This document shows, in pieces, positions 19,301-27,900 of a stretch of 64,000 nucleotides of DNA. Position 1 is the stretch's first letter. Every line of letters begins with the position of its first letter. The position numbers and the translations under genes are program-made. This DNA is from Gemmatimonas sp. (GTDB taxonomy: Bacteria > Gemmatimonadota > Gemmatimonadetes > Gemmatimonadales > Gemmatimonadaceae): the NCBI GenBank assembly GCA_011390885.1, contig JAABRO010000001.1, positions 62,001 through 126,000 on the forward strand, written 5' to 3'. Under the pieces are notes generated by a model, which had not been told where the DNA came from, searched no databases, and saw nothing but the letters and a program-made list of their open reading frames with translations.

Positions 19301-19384
19301 GGCAACTTCGCGTTCAACTTCTTCATCGCGCTGAAGGCGTCGCCCGAGATCAAGTTCAACTACGATCGCCGGTCCGTGCGATGA
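16310..19384 (+). CDS. lptD: LPS-assembly protein LptD (OstA) homologue
   Basis: Outer-membrane beta-barrel translocon that inserts LPS into the outer leaflet. It is 1024 aa, longer than the ~780 of E. coli LptD. A basic N-terminus leads into a signal peptide (about residues 31-48, ending DAAAAQA). A periplasmic OstA-like jellyroll follows (about 85-260, with strand repeats and TYCDHAEPHFHF). Then comes a long barrel of alternating aromatic strands up to the C-terminus ([11 protein letters not shown]). Ala/Gly-rich low-complexity inserts near residues 695-730 and 820-870 account for the extra length. The start overlaps tatC (GTGA) and the stop overlaps hutH (ATGA). LptE was not seen. Confidence 0.85.
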   Translation: MSDVASPATGSCAGLSGWSHVAPFVRRWARGLAVLLALAVTVDAAAAQARPVAQPPVGAPPAAPRTGEEPPTLSRDRVLVEWAEPDSVMRELLERSGYRTVQYQGDRVRFEASTKQLVMQGKPSAVRRDETILVGDTIIYDDESKIVDALGDTVFLRDPTNDEGDDFVARGRIRYDLETGEGTTSAFSTSVMSGQRLYVTAKSGTLYNDTTLVGGRRVFFHDADFTYCDHAEPHFHFTARDIKFVAEQVVVGRSAVLYIGEVPVFWLPFMFQDARSGRRSGLLTPRFGVAELFRNSSNYQRTVENVGWFFALNDYLDSEVSMDWRSGGSGNGFDQGWLRGNTDIRYKWLSRFIEGNLAVSYLGQQDGQKNTSITWRHSQSFNKDTRLTANLNWVQSTTVQRQTTFNPTASLATIVSQLNYQTRVGPARISVGGTRKQYPGRQQTDMDLPNLNLTAGTLAFGPVEWTPSVRFNQSRSDNIDQGIQFGFVYGRDTVGALDSTRVRASRRNTNFGFDTPIKIGDFQLGNSVTITERFDDYPEQRIVRDVRDTSLTTTRVFAQRYFTSIDWTPSFNLPRFFQGTWNVSPNARLVNVDQAAGLIVRSELSGGRYVSQRKRLEYGLSAAPTFYGRFPGLGPVELIRHSVSPSISYNLSPAAEVTDEFLQATGRTRVGYLGALPRNAISLSLATTIEGKLRAKPVAEGATADSAAADSLDVPGSGPRRPAAAPEGQKIRLLALNFSSLSYDFIRADTASSGLVEQNFTISARTDLLPNLDFRLGYELFQGDPLSDTAVFKPFRSDIGVNFSLDGKSGLVALIGRLFGRRGDIEAAGSADSLTVARRSDFSQRGGGLSAAGAGARGAPMSLPQAGQGWQLSLTYNSSRQRPPTGGTQIAIDPAAQCGNLFQPNTFEFDNCVLTANQSPPAGFEPGGFTTPGGPIFLRPTNENVSGNLSFGLTPNWSTTMTAQYDMVRRDFGSLQVGLQRELHDWNAVFSFTRAPNGNFAFNFFIALKASPEIKFNYDRRSVR

Positions 19385-20931
19385 GCGCGCCGGCGGTGAA
19401 GGCGCCTGCGACGTGGGCGCTCGACGGACGCACGCTGTCCCTCGAGATCGTCGAGGCGGTGGCGCACGGCCGCTGCCGGGTGACGCTCGCCGAGGAGGCC
19501 TCGGCCCGCATGGCACGCACGCGCGCGGTGGTGGAGCGCGCGGTCGAGGCCGGCACGCCGGTGTACGGCGTGAACACCGGCTTCGGCAAGCTGTCCGAGG
19601 TGGCGATCGCCCGCGACGACCTGGCCGCGCTGCAGCGCAACCTGGTGCGCAGCCACGCCGCGGGTGTGGGACGCGCGCTGCCGGACCACGAGGTGCGTGC
19701 GATGATGCTGCTGCGCGCCAACGTGCTCGCCACCGGCTTCGCCGGTGCGCGCCCGGGGCTCGTGCAGCTGCTGCTCGACATGCTCGCGGCCGGCGTCACG
19801 CCGGTGATTCCGGAGCAGGGGAGCGTGGGAGCCAGTGGCGACCTCGCGCCACTCGCGCACCTGGCGCTCGTGCTCATCGGCGAGGGACGCGCGCGGTACG
19901 CGGGCGAGGAGGGTGTCGGTGCGGCGATGCTCGCCAAGGCGGGGCTGTCGCCGGTCGTGCTCGAGGCCAAGGAGGGACTCGCGCTCATCAACGGCACTCA
20001 AGCGCACACGGCGATCGCGGCGCTCGCCACGACGGAGCTCGGGCGCCTGTGGCGCCAGGCACACGTGATCGGGGCCATGACGCTGGACGCCCTGCTCGGC
20101 ACCCCCGACGCGTTCGACGCACGCATCCAGGAGGCGCGCGGTCAGGAGGGACAGCGGGAGTCGGCCGCGCTCCTGCGCCGCGTGCTGGCCGGCAGCGCGC
20201 TGCGCGAATCGCACCGTGAAGGTGACCCGCGGGTGCAGGACGCGTACGCGCTGCGCTGCATGCCGCAGGTGTTCGGGCCCGCGCTCGACGCGTGGCGCTT
20301 CGCAGCCGGCCTCGTGTCGCGAGAACTCAATGCCGCAACCGACAACCCGCTCGTGCTCGAGAGCGGCGAGCTGCTGAGCGGCGGCAACTTCCACGGGCAG
20401 GCGGTGGCGATGGCCGCCGATGTGCTCGCCATCGTGTGCGCCAACCTCGCCGTGATGAGCGAACGCCGCACCGACCGCCTTGTGCACCCCGACTTCAATC
20501 ATGGGTTGCCGGCGTTCCTTGCGCAGCAGCCGGGACTCGAGTCCGGGCTCATGATGGCGCAGGTGACGGCCGCGGCGCTCGCGAGCGACCTCAAGCGGCT
20601 GGCCACGCCGGCGAGCGTCGACTCGGTGCCCACCGACGGCAACAAGGAAGACGTCGTGCCCATGGCGATGGGCGCCGCCCTCAAGCTGCGCGACAGCGTG
20701 CACGGGCTTCGCTACGTGCTGGCGGTGGAGTTGCACTGCGCCTCCGTCGCGCTCGATCTGCGCCATCCGCTTGCCAGCAGCCCCGCCGTCGAGCGCGCGC
20801 ACGCCGCCGTGCGGGCGCTCGTGCCGCCGCTGCGCGGTGACCGGCCACCGTCGCCCGACCTGATGCGGCTGGCAGAGGCGCTGGCCGCCGGTGTCTTCGA
20901 TCCGGGCCCGGGGCCCGAGGAGCCCGCATGA
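19381..20931 (+). CDS. hutH: Histidine ammonia-lyase
   Basis: Deaminates L-histidine to urocanate, the first step of histidine degradation. It is 516 aa, typical. The autocatalytic MIO cofactor comes from Ala151-Ser152-Gly153 in [21 protein letters not shown] near the N-terminus and GNFHGQ further on are active-site motifs of the aromatic lyase family. MIO lyases can also act on Tyr or Phe, but adjacency to hutU and hutI settles the histidine assignment. ATG 19381 overlaps the lptD stop (ATGA), and the stop overlaps hutU (ATGA, 20928-20931). Confidence 0.95.
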   Translation: MSAPAVKAPATWALDGRTLSLEIVEAVAHGRCRVTLAEEASARMARTRAVVERAVEAGTPVYGVNTGFGKLSEVAIARDDLAALQRNLVRSHAAGVGRALPDHEVRAMMLLRANVLATGFAGARPGLVQLLLDMLAAGVTPVIPEQGSVGASGDLAPLAHLALVLIGEGRARYAGEEGVGAAMLAKAGLSPVVLEAKEGLALINGTQAHTAIAALATTELGRLWRQAHVIGAMTLDALLGTPDAFDARIQEARGQEGQRESAALLRRVLAGSALRESHREGDPRVQDAYALRCMPQVFGPALDAWRFAAGLVSRELNAATDNPLVLESGELLSGGNFHGQAVAMAADVLAIVCANLAVMSERRTDRLVHPDFNHGLPAFLAQQPGLESGLMMAQVTAAALASDLKRLATPASVDSVPTDGNKEDVVPMAMGAALKLRDSVHGLRYVLAVELHCASVALDLRHPLASSPAVERAHAAVRALVPPLRGDRPPSPDLMRLAEALAAGVFDPGPGPEEPA

Positions 20932-22604
20932 ATGCGTCCGTGACGGAATCGGCCACCGCGCGCCTCGTCCGCGCGCCGCGCGGCACCGAGCTGACATGCA
21001 AGGGCTGGCTGCAGGAAGCCGCGCTGCGCATGCTCATGAACAACCTCGATCCCGAGGTGGCGGAGCGCCCCGACGAGCTGGTCGTGTACGGCGGCACGGG
21101 CAAGGCAGCGCGCAGCTGGGACGCGTTCGATGCGATCGTGCGCACGCTGCGCACCCTCGAGCACGACGAGACGCTGCTGGTGCAGAGCGGCAAGCCGGTG
21201 GCCGTGTTCCGTACGCACGCCGATGCGCCACGTGTGCTGATCGCGAATGCGAACCTCGTGGGACGCTGGGCCACGTGGGACGAGTTCCGCCGTCTCGAGC
21301 GGCTGGGGCTCACCATGTACGGCCAGATGACCGCGGGCTCGTGGATCTACATCGGCTCGCAGGGAATCGTGCAGGGCACGTACGAGACGTTCGGTGCGGT
21401 CGCCACGCGCCACTTCGGCGGCACGCTCGCCGGACGACTCGTGGTCACGGCCGGCCTCGGCGGCATGGGCGGCGCGCAGCCGCTGGCGGCCACGATGCAC
21501 GGCGCCGCGATCCTTGCCGTGGAGGTCGATCCGGCACGCATCGCCAAGCGCCTGGAGACCGGCTACTGCGACCGCATGGCCACCGACCTCGATGACGCGC
21601 TTGCGCAGCTGCGGGCCGCGCAGGCGAGCGGCACCGGGCTGTCCGTCGCGCTGCTCGGGAACGCGGCCGACGTGCTGCCGGCGCTCGTCGCGCGTGGCAT
21701 CACGCCCGATGTCGTGACCGACCAGACCAGCGCCCACGACCTGCTCGTGGGGTACATCCCGAGCGGGCTGTCGCTGGCGGAGGCGGATGTCATGCGTCGC
21801 GACGATCCGGACCTCTACCTCGATCGCGTGCGCACATCGGTGGTGCGACACGTGCGCGCGATGCGGTCCATGCAGGACGCCGGGGCGATCGTCTTCGACT
21901 ACGGCAACAACCTGCGCACGGTGGCCTTCGACGCCGGCTACGACGAGGCCTTCCGCATTCCCGGCTTCGTGCCGGAGTACGTGCGGCCCCTGTTCTGCGA
22001 AGGGAAGGGGCCGTTCCGCTGGGTCGCGCTCTCCGGCGACCCCGCCGACATTCACCGCACCGACGACCTGCTGCTCGAACTCTTCCCCGACGACGCGCAC
22101 CTCGCGCGCTGGGTGCGGCTGGCCCGCGAGCGCATCCAGTTCCAGGGACTGCCGGCGCGCATCTGCTGGCTGGGGCAGGGCGCGCGCGCGCGCTTCGGGC
22201 TCGCGCTCAACGAACTCGTGGCGCGCGGCGACGTGCGTGCCCCGATCGTGATCGGGCGCGATCATCTCGACACCGGCAGCGTCGCCTCGCCGTTTCGCGA
22301 GACCGAGGCCATGCGCGACGGCTCCGATGCGATCGCGGATTGGGCGATTCTCAACGCACTGCTGAACGTGGCCAGCGGCGCCTCGTGGGTGTCGTTTCAC
22401 CACGGCGGCGGCGTGGGGATCGGCAACTCGCTGCACGCCGGTCAGGTCATCGTGGCGGACGGCACGCCGGCGGCCGCGGCGCGCATCGAGCGCGTGCTCA
22501 CCAACGATCCGGGGATCGGGGTGGCGCGTCACGCCGACGCGGGCTACGATCTCGCACGCGCGACTGCTCGTCGCGAGGGACTTCACCTCCCGATGCTCGA
22601 CTGA
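20928..22604 (+). CDS. hutU: Urocanate hydratase
   Basis: Converts urocanate to 4-imidazolone-5-propionate using tightly bound NAD+. It is 558 aa, full length. It shows [10 protein letters not shown] near the start, an NAD-binding [18 protein letters not shown] in the middle, and the catalytic-Cys region [13 protein letters not shown] (Cys413 by count). The C-terminus carries [11 protein letters not shown]. The start overlaps hutH and the stop overlaps the radical SAM gene (TGATG, 22602-22606). Confidence 0.97.
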   Translation: MNASVTESATARLVRAPRGTELTCKGWLQEAALRMLMNNLDPEVAERPDELVVYGGTGKAARSWDAFDAIVRTLRTLEHDETLLVQSGKPVAVFRTHADAPRVLIANANLVGRWATWDEFRRLERLGLTMYGQMTAGSWIYIGSQGIVQGTYETFGAVATRHFGGTLAGRLVVTAGLGGMGGAQPLAATMHGAAILAVEVDPARIAKRLETGYCDRMATDLDDALAQLRAAQASGTGLSVALLGNAADVLPALVARGITPDVVTDQTSAHDLLVGYIPSGLSLAEADVMRRDDPDLYLDRVRTSVVRHVRAMRSMQDAGAIVFDYGNNLRTVAFDAGYDEAFRIPGFVPEYVRPLFCEGKGPFRWVALSGDPADIHRTDDLLLELFPDDAHLARWVRLARERIQFQGLPARICWLGQGARARFGLALNELVARGDVRAPIVIGRDHLDTGSVASPFRETEAMRDGSDAIADWAILNALLNVASGASWVSFHHGGGVGIGNSLHAGQVIVADGTPAAAARIERVLTNDPGIGVARHADAGYDLARATARREGLHLPMLD

Positions 22605-23590
22605 TGCTGAGCTCCCGCTACCGTCCGTGGCATGTGCCCTTGTTCATGGGCAAGTACGCGCTGCTGCGGCTGCGCCGCCGTCCGGTACTGCTGAACCTCG
22701 AAGTCACCATGCGGTGCAACGCGCGCTGCGGCTTCTGCGACTACTGGAAGACGCCGGCGGCGGCCAAGGCCGAGGAGCTGCAGGAGTTCGCCTCGATCGC
22801 GCGGCGCTTCAACCCCATGATGATCACCTTCACCGGTGGCGAGCCCACGCTGCGGAAGGATCTCGAGGACATCGTGGCGACGGTGCGAGACGCGACCTCG
22901 CTGTCATACCTCGCCATGATCACGCACGGCGGCATGCTCACCGTGGAGCGGGCAAAGTCGCTCTGGGACGCCGGACTCGACCAGTTCAACATCTCGCTCG
23001 ACTATCTCGACGGACGGCACGACACGGCGCGTGGCATTCCCGGGCTCACGGCGAAGATCCTCGACACGGTGCCGCGCATGAAGGCGGCCGGCATCGGCAG
23101 CGTGCGGTTCAACACCGTCATCAAGAACGACAACCTCGACCAGCTGCTGCCGATCGTGCATACGGCCTCGCGCATGGGCGCCGGCGTGAACTTCTCGGTC
23201 TACACCGACGCGAAGAACGGCAACGCGCAGCACCTGCTCGCCGAGGAGCAGCGCCGCCAGCTCGACGAGGCGATCGCGGCGCTGCTGGCGTACAAGCGGG
23301 CGCGTCGCGGCGTGATCACCAACTCCGATCACTATCTCTCCGAGATTCCGCGCTGGGTGCGCGGGGAGCTCACGGAGCCGTGCCCCAGTGGCACCACGAC
23401 GGTGCACGTCGATCCGAACGGCAAGGTGCGTCGGTGTCCCGATTTCCCGCCCGATGTCGATTGGACGCAATGGAAGCCGTACGAGGCCATCGCCTGCGAC
23501 GACTGCTTCTACGCGTGCCGCGGCGAGGCGCAGGCGCCCATGCGCTTCTCCCGCGTGCTCGACGTGATGGCGCGGCCGCGCCCGTCCTGA
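22604..23590 (+). CDS. Radical SAM protein inside the hut operon
   Basis: A 328-aa radical SAM enzyme. The 4Fe-4S-binding CxxxCxxC is CNARCGFC (Cys38, 42, 45), followed by the SAM-binding FTGGEPTLRKDL. The C-terminal part has further Cys residues (PCPSG, RRCPDF, ACDDCFYACRGE), a pattern like the auxiliary clusters of SPASM/twitch proteins. A VHVDPNGKVRRCPD segment is typical of these domains. The N-terminus is basic and partly hydrophobic. ATG 22604 is given by the TGATG overlap with hutU. Position between hutU and hutI suggests a task linked to histidine breakdown or its regulation, but the reaction is unknown and I do not assign one. Confidence 0.85.
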   Translation: MLSSRYRPWHVPLFMGKYALLRLRRRPVLLNLEVTMRCNARCGFCDYWKTPAAAKAEELQEFASIARRFNPMMITFTGGEPTLRKDLEDIVATVRDATSLSYLAMITHGGMLTVERAKSLWDAGLDQFNISLDYLDGRHDTARGIPGLTAKILDTVPRMKAAGIGSVRFNTVIKNDNLDQLLPIVHTASRMGAGVNFSVYTDAKNGNAQHLLAEEQRRQLDEAIAALLAYKRARRGVITNSDHYLSEIPRWVRGELTEPCPSGTTTVHVDPNGKVRRCPDFPPDVDWTQWKPYEAIACDDCFYACRGEAQAPMRFSRVLDVMARPRPS

Positions 23591-23627
23591 ACGGCACCAT
23601 CACAGCTCGCGACGGGAGCACGCGTCC

Positions 23628-24887
23628 ATGACCGGCCAGGCGACCCTGTTCGTGAACGCGGCGCAGACCGTGACCTGCGCCGGCCCTGCCGCGGCCCGCC
23701 GCGGCAGCGGCATGGCCGATGCCGGCGTACGCACCGGTGTCGGCGTGGCGGTGATCGGTGAGCAGATCGCGATGGTCGCGCCCGACGATCGGCTGCGACA
23801 GCGCTTTCCGCACGCCGACGAGGTGGACTGCGACCGTGGCCTGCTCGCGCCGGGGTTCGTGGACTCGCACACGCACGCCGTGTTCGGTGCCGCTCGCTAC
23901 GCGGAGCACGAGCTGCGTGCGACCGGCGTGCCGTACCTCGAGATCGCGGCGCGCGGCGGCGGCATTCATGCGTCGGTGCGCAGCCTGCGCGAGACGTCCG
24001 ACGACGCGCTGCTCGCGCTGGCCACGGAGCGCATCGCGCGGCTCGTCGCTGGCGGCGTGACCACGCTCGAGGTCAAGTCGGGGTATGGGCTCTCGGTGGC
24101 GGAGGAGCTGCGCACCTTGCGCGTGATCCGTCGGCTGCGCGACGCGCTGGCCGTGCGCGTGGAGGCCACGTGCCTCGGGGCGCACGAGGTGCCACGGGAA
24201 CACCGCGAGGTCGCTGGCGGGCGCGAGGCGTGGCTCGCAGCGCTCGAGGAGGAGTTGCACCCGGCGGTGGCCCGCGAAGGGCTCGCACGCTTTGCGGACG
24301 TGTTCTGCGAGCCGGGGGTGTTCACGGCGGCGGAGTCGCGACGCGTGCTGCAGGGCGCGCGCGCCGCGGGGCTCGAACTCAAGCTGCATGCCGATGAGTT
24401 GCACGACGGCGGCGGCGCCGAGCTGGCGGCCTCGCTCGGCGCCGTGTCGGCCGATCACCTGGCCGCCGTGTCCGATGCCGGCATCGCCGCGCTGGCCTCG
24501 AGCGAGACGGTGGCCACGCTGTTGCCGGCCACGATGCTCTTTCTTGGCACGGGGCGTCAGGCGCCGGCGCGGCGGCTGATCGAGGCCGGCGCGGCGGTGG
24601 CGCTGGCCACCGACTTCAATCCCGGCACCTCGCCGCTCACGAGCTTTCCCCTGCTGCTCACGCTGGCCGTGAGCGAGCTGCGCCTGTCGGCGGCGGAGGC
24701 GTGGGTCGCCGCCACCGTGAACGGCGCGGCCGCGCTCGGCCTCGCGGGCGTGACCGGTCAGCTCGCACCGGGGTTTTCGGCCGATCTCGCCGTGCATGCG
24801 GTGGACGACCATCGCGCGTTGCCTTACTGGTTCGGCGAGCGTCTCTGCCGAGTGGCGTGGAGTCGCGGTCGTGCTTGTCACCCCTAG
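23628..24887 (+). CDS. hutI: Imidazolonepropionase
   Basis: Hydrolyses 4-imidazolone-5-propionate to N-formimino-L-glutamate, the third step of histidine degradation. It is a 419-aa amidohydrolase. The metal-binding start of the TIM barrel is APGFVDSHTHAVFG. LKLHADELHDGGGAELAA and ALATDFNPGTSP carry further metal and substrate residues. ATG 23628 follows CGGGAG about 10 nt upstream. No hutG/hutF or formiminotransferase gene occurs in the window, so formiminoglutamate must be processed by a gene elsewhere. Its stop codon lies inside the promoter of the next gene. Confidence 0.96.
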   Translation: MTGQATLFVNAAQTVTCAGPAAARRGSGMADAGVRTGVGVAVIGEQIAMVAPDDRLRQRFPHADEVDCDRGLLAPGFVDSHTHAVFGAARYAEHELRATGVPYLEIAARGGGIHASVRSLRETSDDALLALATERIARLVAGGVTTLEVKSGYGLSVAEELRTLRVIRRLRDALAVRVEATCLGAHEVPREHREVAGGREAWLAALEEELHPAVAREGLARFADVFCEPGVFTAAESRRVLQGARAAGLELKLHADELHDGGGAELAASLGAVSADHLAAVSDAGIAALASSETVATLLPATMLFLGTGRQAPARRLIEAGAAVALATDFNPGTSPLTSFPLLLTLAVSELRLSAAEAWVAATVNGAAALGLAGVTGQLAPGFSADLAVHAVDDHRALPYWFGERLCRVAWSRGRACHP

Positions 24888-24903
24888 GGTGGCGGCGTAG
24901 CTT
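24875..24903 (+). promoter_or_regulatory. Promoter of the TPR/polyprenyl synthase/tatA operon
   Basis: TTGTCA (24875-24880), a 17-nt spacer, and TAGCTT (24898-24903) followed by CCG. This is one of the two best matches to the recurrent promoter shape. The spacer contains the hutI stop codon. Transcription would start near 24911, giving a leader of about 70 nt that carries GGGAG 14 nt before ATG 24981. Confidence 0.6.
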
Positions 24904-24980
24904 CCGCGTCCGTCGCCCACCGCCGTCGTCCGTCGGACGAGCCCTGTCGCGCGACCTCCACGGGAGAACGCCTCGAGCCG

Positions 24981-27900
24981 ATGTCGATCGCCGCGAAGCA
25001 CAAGAAGAGAGCGGCCGAGTTCGAGTTGCAGAAGCAGTTCGACAAGGCAGTCGCGAGTTACATGCGCGCCATCGAGGCCGGCGACGCCGAGGGCGCCGAA
25101 GTCGATGTGGCGGTCCTCAACAAGCTGGGGGACCTGACGCTGCGCCTCGGGCGCGTCGCCGAAGCCGTGGCCTCGTACGAACGGGCCGTCGAGCACTACG
25201 CGTCGGTCGGGCTGTTCAACAACGCGATCGCGCTCTGCAACAAGATCCTGCGACACGCGCCGGGGCGCGCGGGCGTGTATCTCACGCTCGGCCGCATCTG
25301 CGCGCGCAAGGGCATGCGGGGGGACGCCACGCGCAACCTGCTCGAGTACGCCTCGCGCATGAAGCAGGAGGGGCGCACCGACGAGGCCATGCGCTCGCTC
25401 GCGGAGGTCGCGAACCTCATGCCGGAGCTCGAGGAAGTGCGGCGCCTCGTGACCGAGCATGCGGAACGCGCCGGCATCGCGCTGTCGTCGGGGGTGGAGG
25501 CAGCGGCGGCGGCACCGCAGGGCGGCGCGGCGGACAGCCTCGTCTTTCTGGATATCGACTACGACGCGCCGACGCTCCTCACGCCGCCGATTGGCGCGAC
25601 CTCGATTCCGCCAATGGGAGCGCCGCTTGCTCCCGCCTCGCCGCCGGAGCCCCCGCCGCGCACGCGCTCGCTCGACGACCTGCTCATCTTCGACCCCACC
25701 ACCGAGGAGCCCGACGTAGACGTCGGTGGACCGGTCGATGGGTTCGAGGCGACGGTCGAAGCAGCCCTCGACGAACCGGTGCCGTCGCTGCTCACGCCAC
25801 CGCCAGTGCTTGCCGTCGACGCCGAGTCCGTGGCCTCCCCCGATGGGCTGACCGATGCCCTCGGCTTCGGCCTGCTGGAGTCGGTGGACTCGCCCGCGAT
25901 CGATGCGCTCGACGGCCTCGTGTCGGATGACGTCGCGACGCCGTTGCTGCCGGACCCGTCGCTGATCGACGAGCCGGAGCCCGTGCGCGCCGATCTCGAT
26001 GTGGTTGCAGGCGAGTCGGAGGCCGTGCGCTCCGATCTCGATGTGGTTGCAGGAGATCAGGAGGTAGAGGTTGTCTGGCTTGAGGTTGCGGCAGATGACC
26101 TCACGTCGGGTGTGAACATCGAGGCGGAGCTCGTCACGGAGTCGCCCTTCGTCGCGGACGTGGAGCCGGAGCCGAGCGGCGAGGGCGGCGAGCTGACCTG
26201 GCTCGTCGACGCGAATGGCGAGACGCACACGCCGGCGGCGCTCGATGGCGTCGAGGCCGTCGAAGCCGTTGAAGTGGTCGAGGCCGTCGACGTGTTCGAG
26301 GCGGTCGAGGCCGGTGACGTCGACGGTGCCATCGAACCCGAGCCGGAGTCCATCGAGGTGCTCGGCGCAGCGGACGCCTTCGCGCAGCTCGACGACGTGC
26401 CGCGGATCGACATCCTGGACGTGGGCGACATGATCGAGGTGGTCCACGACGCCGGTGCGGCGTATGAGGTCGTCGACGTCGTCGCGGATGTCGAGGTCGT
26501 CGACGTCGTCGCGGATGTCGAGGTCGTCGACGTCGTCGCAGATGTCGAGGTCGTCGACGTCGTCGCGGATGTCGAGGTCGTCGATGCCGTCGCAGATGTC
26601 GAGGTCGTCGACGTCGTCGCGGATGTCGAGGTCCTCGATGCCGTCGCAGATGTCGAGGTCCTCGATGCCGTCGCAGATGTCGAGGTCGTCGACGTCGTGG
26701 ACACCGGCGATGCGGTCGACGTGGTCCCCGAAGAGTCGAGCGAGCCCCTGCCGTTCCTCGTGATCACGCCGGCGGGGACCTCGCAGACGCCGATCGATTC
26801 GGCAGCGAGCATCGAAGTTGTCGAGGGCATCGTTGCGAAGTTGCCCGTCGAGGAGCTGGCCGTCGAGGAGATCGACACGATTGAGTCCACCCTCGAGGTG
26901 ATCGAGGTGGGCCAGGTCGACGTGGACAGCGCCATCGTGGAGGGTCTCGAACTCGCCGCCGAGGAGGAGGATGAGGGCTCGCTGGCCGATCATGTCGCGC
27001 TGCAGATGGACGTCGAGGTCGACGCCGACGCCGCCGACGTGGTCGCGCACGAATCGCTTGCGATCATCGCCGAGCCGGAGGTCGACCGCGGACTGGACGT
27101 CGAATCACGCGAGCGCGTGGCTGACGAGCACCACGCCGTGCTGGTCGATGACGAGGCCATCGGCGTCGAGGCGTTCGGCGACGAGGTGCCTGGCGACGAG
27201 GCGCTGGACGATGTGCTGGCCGGGGTCGTGCCGCTGCACGGGGTGGAGTTGGCCGCGCCGTCCAACCCGTTCCGGGAGCCGGTGGCTGCGCGCCCGATCC
27301 CGCGGCTGAACCCGCATGACTTCATCCTGCCGGGTGAACTGCCGCCGATCGTGCTCCCGGACGCGATGCTGGGGATCGCGCGCCCCGACCTCGCGGAGCC
27401 CGGTGAGACGCCAGAGCGCGGTGCGTCGGCCATCGAAGCGCAGCCCGTCGAGGCGCAGCCCGTCGAGGCACCGGCCGTCGAGGCACCAGCCGTCGAGGCA
27501 CCGCCTGTCGACGCGCAGGCGGTCGAGACCGCGGAGGCCGCGGATGAACCCGCGCCGGCTCCCGAGCACGATCCGCTCGATGGGGCGCTCGAAGGGGCCT
27601 TCGTGCGAGCCTTCTCCGGCGTCTACGACGCGATCCGCGACTCCGACGAGGTGGACGCGCAGCTGTCGCCGCCGCGTACCACGGCCGCCGTCGTCAACCT
27701 CGCCCTCGAGCGCTGCCGTCGCCTGCGCGAGGAGGTCGAAGCGCACCCCGGTGACTGGGCGCGCCGCCGCCGGCTGGCCGAGGCGCTCCTCGAGGCCGGC
27801 GAGCTCGAGACCGGTTTGCAAGAGCTCGCCGCCACGGCGCTCGCGCTCGAGCTCGAGGGCGCGCTCCCCGGCGCCATGAGCGTGCTCGACGACATCGTGC

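Noticed and set aside
15929-19516. A very long minus-strand open frame (about 1195 codons) opposite lptD
   Set aside because: It is an antisense shadow produced by GC-rich codon bias; lptD has a signal peptide, barrel pattern and coupled start and stop, while the antisense product is Arg/Glu/His-rich with no motif.
26469-26699. Tandem array considered as a CRISPR
   Set aside because: Units abut with no unique spacers and stay in the coding frame, so it is a minisatellite.
23370-27050. Minus-strand frame with striking Asp-Asp-Leu-Asp repeats
   Set aside because: The repeats are the reverse complement of the 27-bp minisatellite of the plus-strand TPR gene. The frame also covers hutI antisense.
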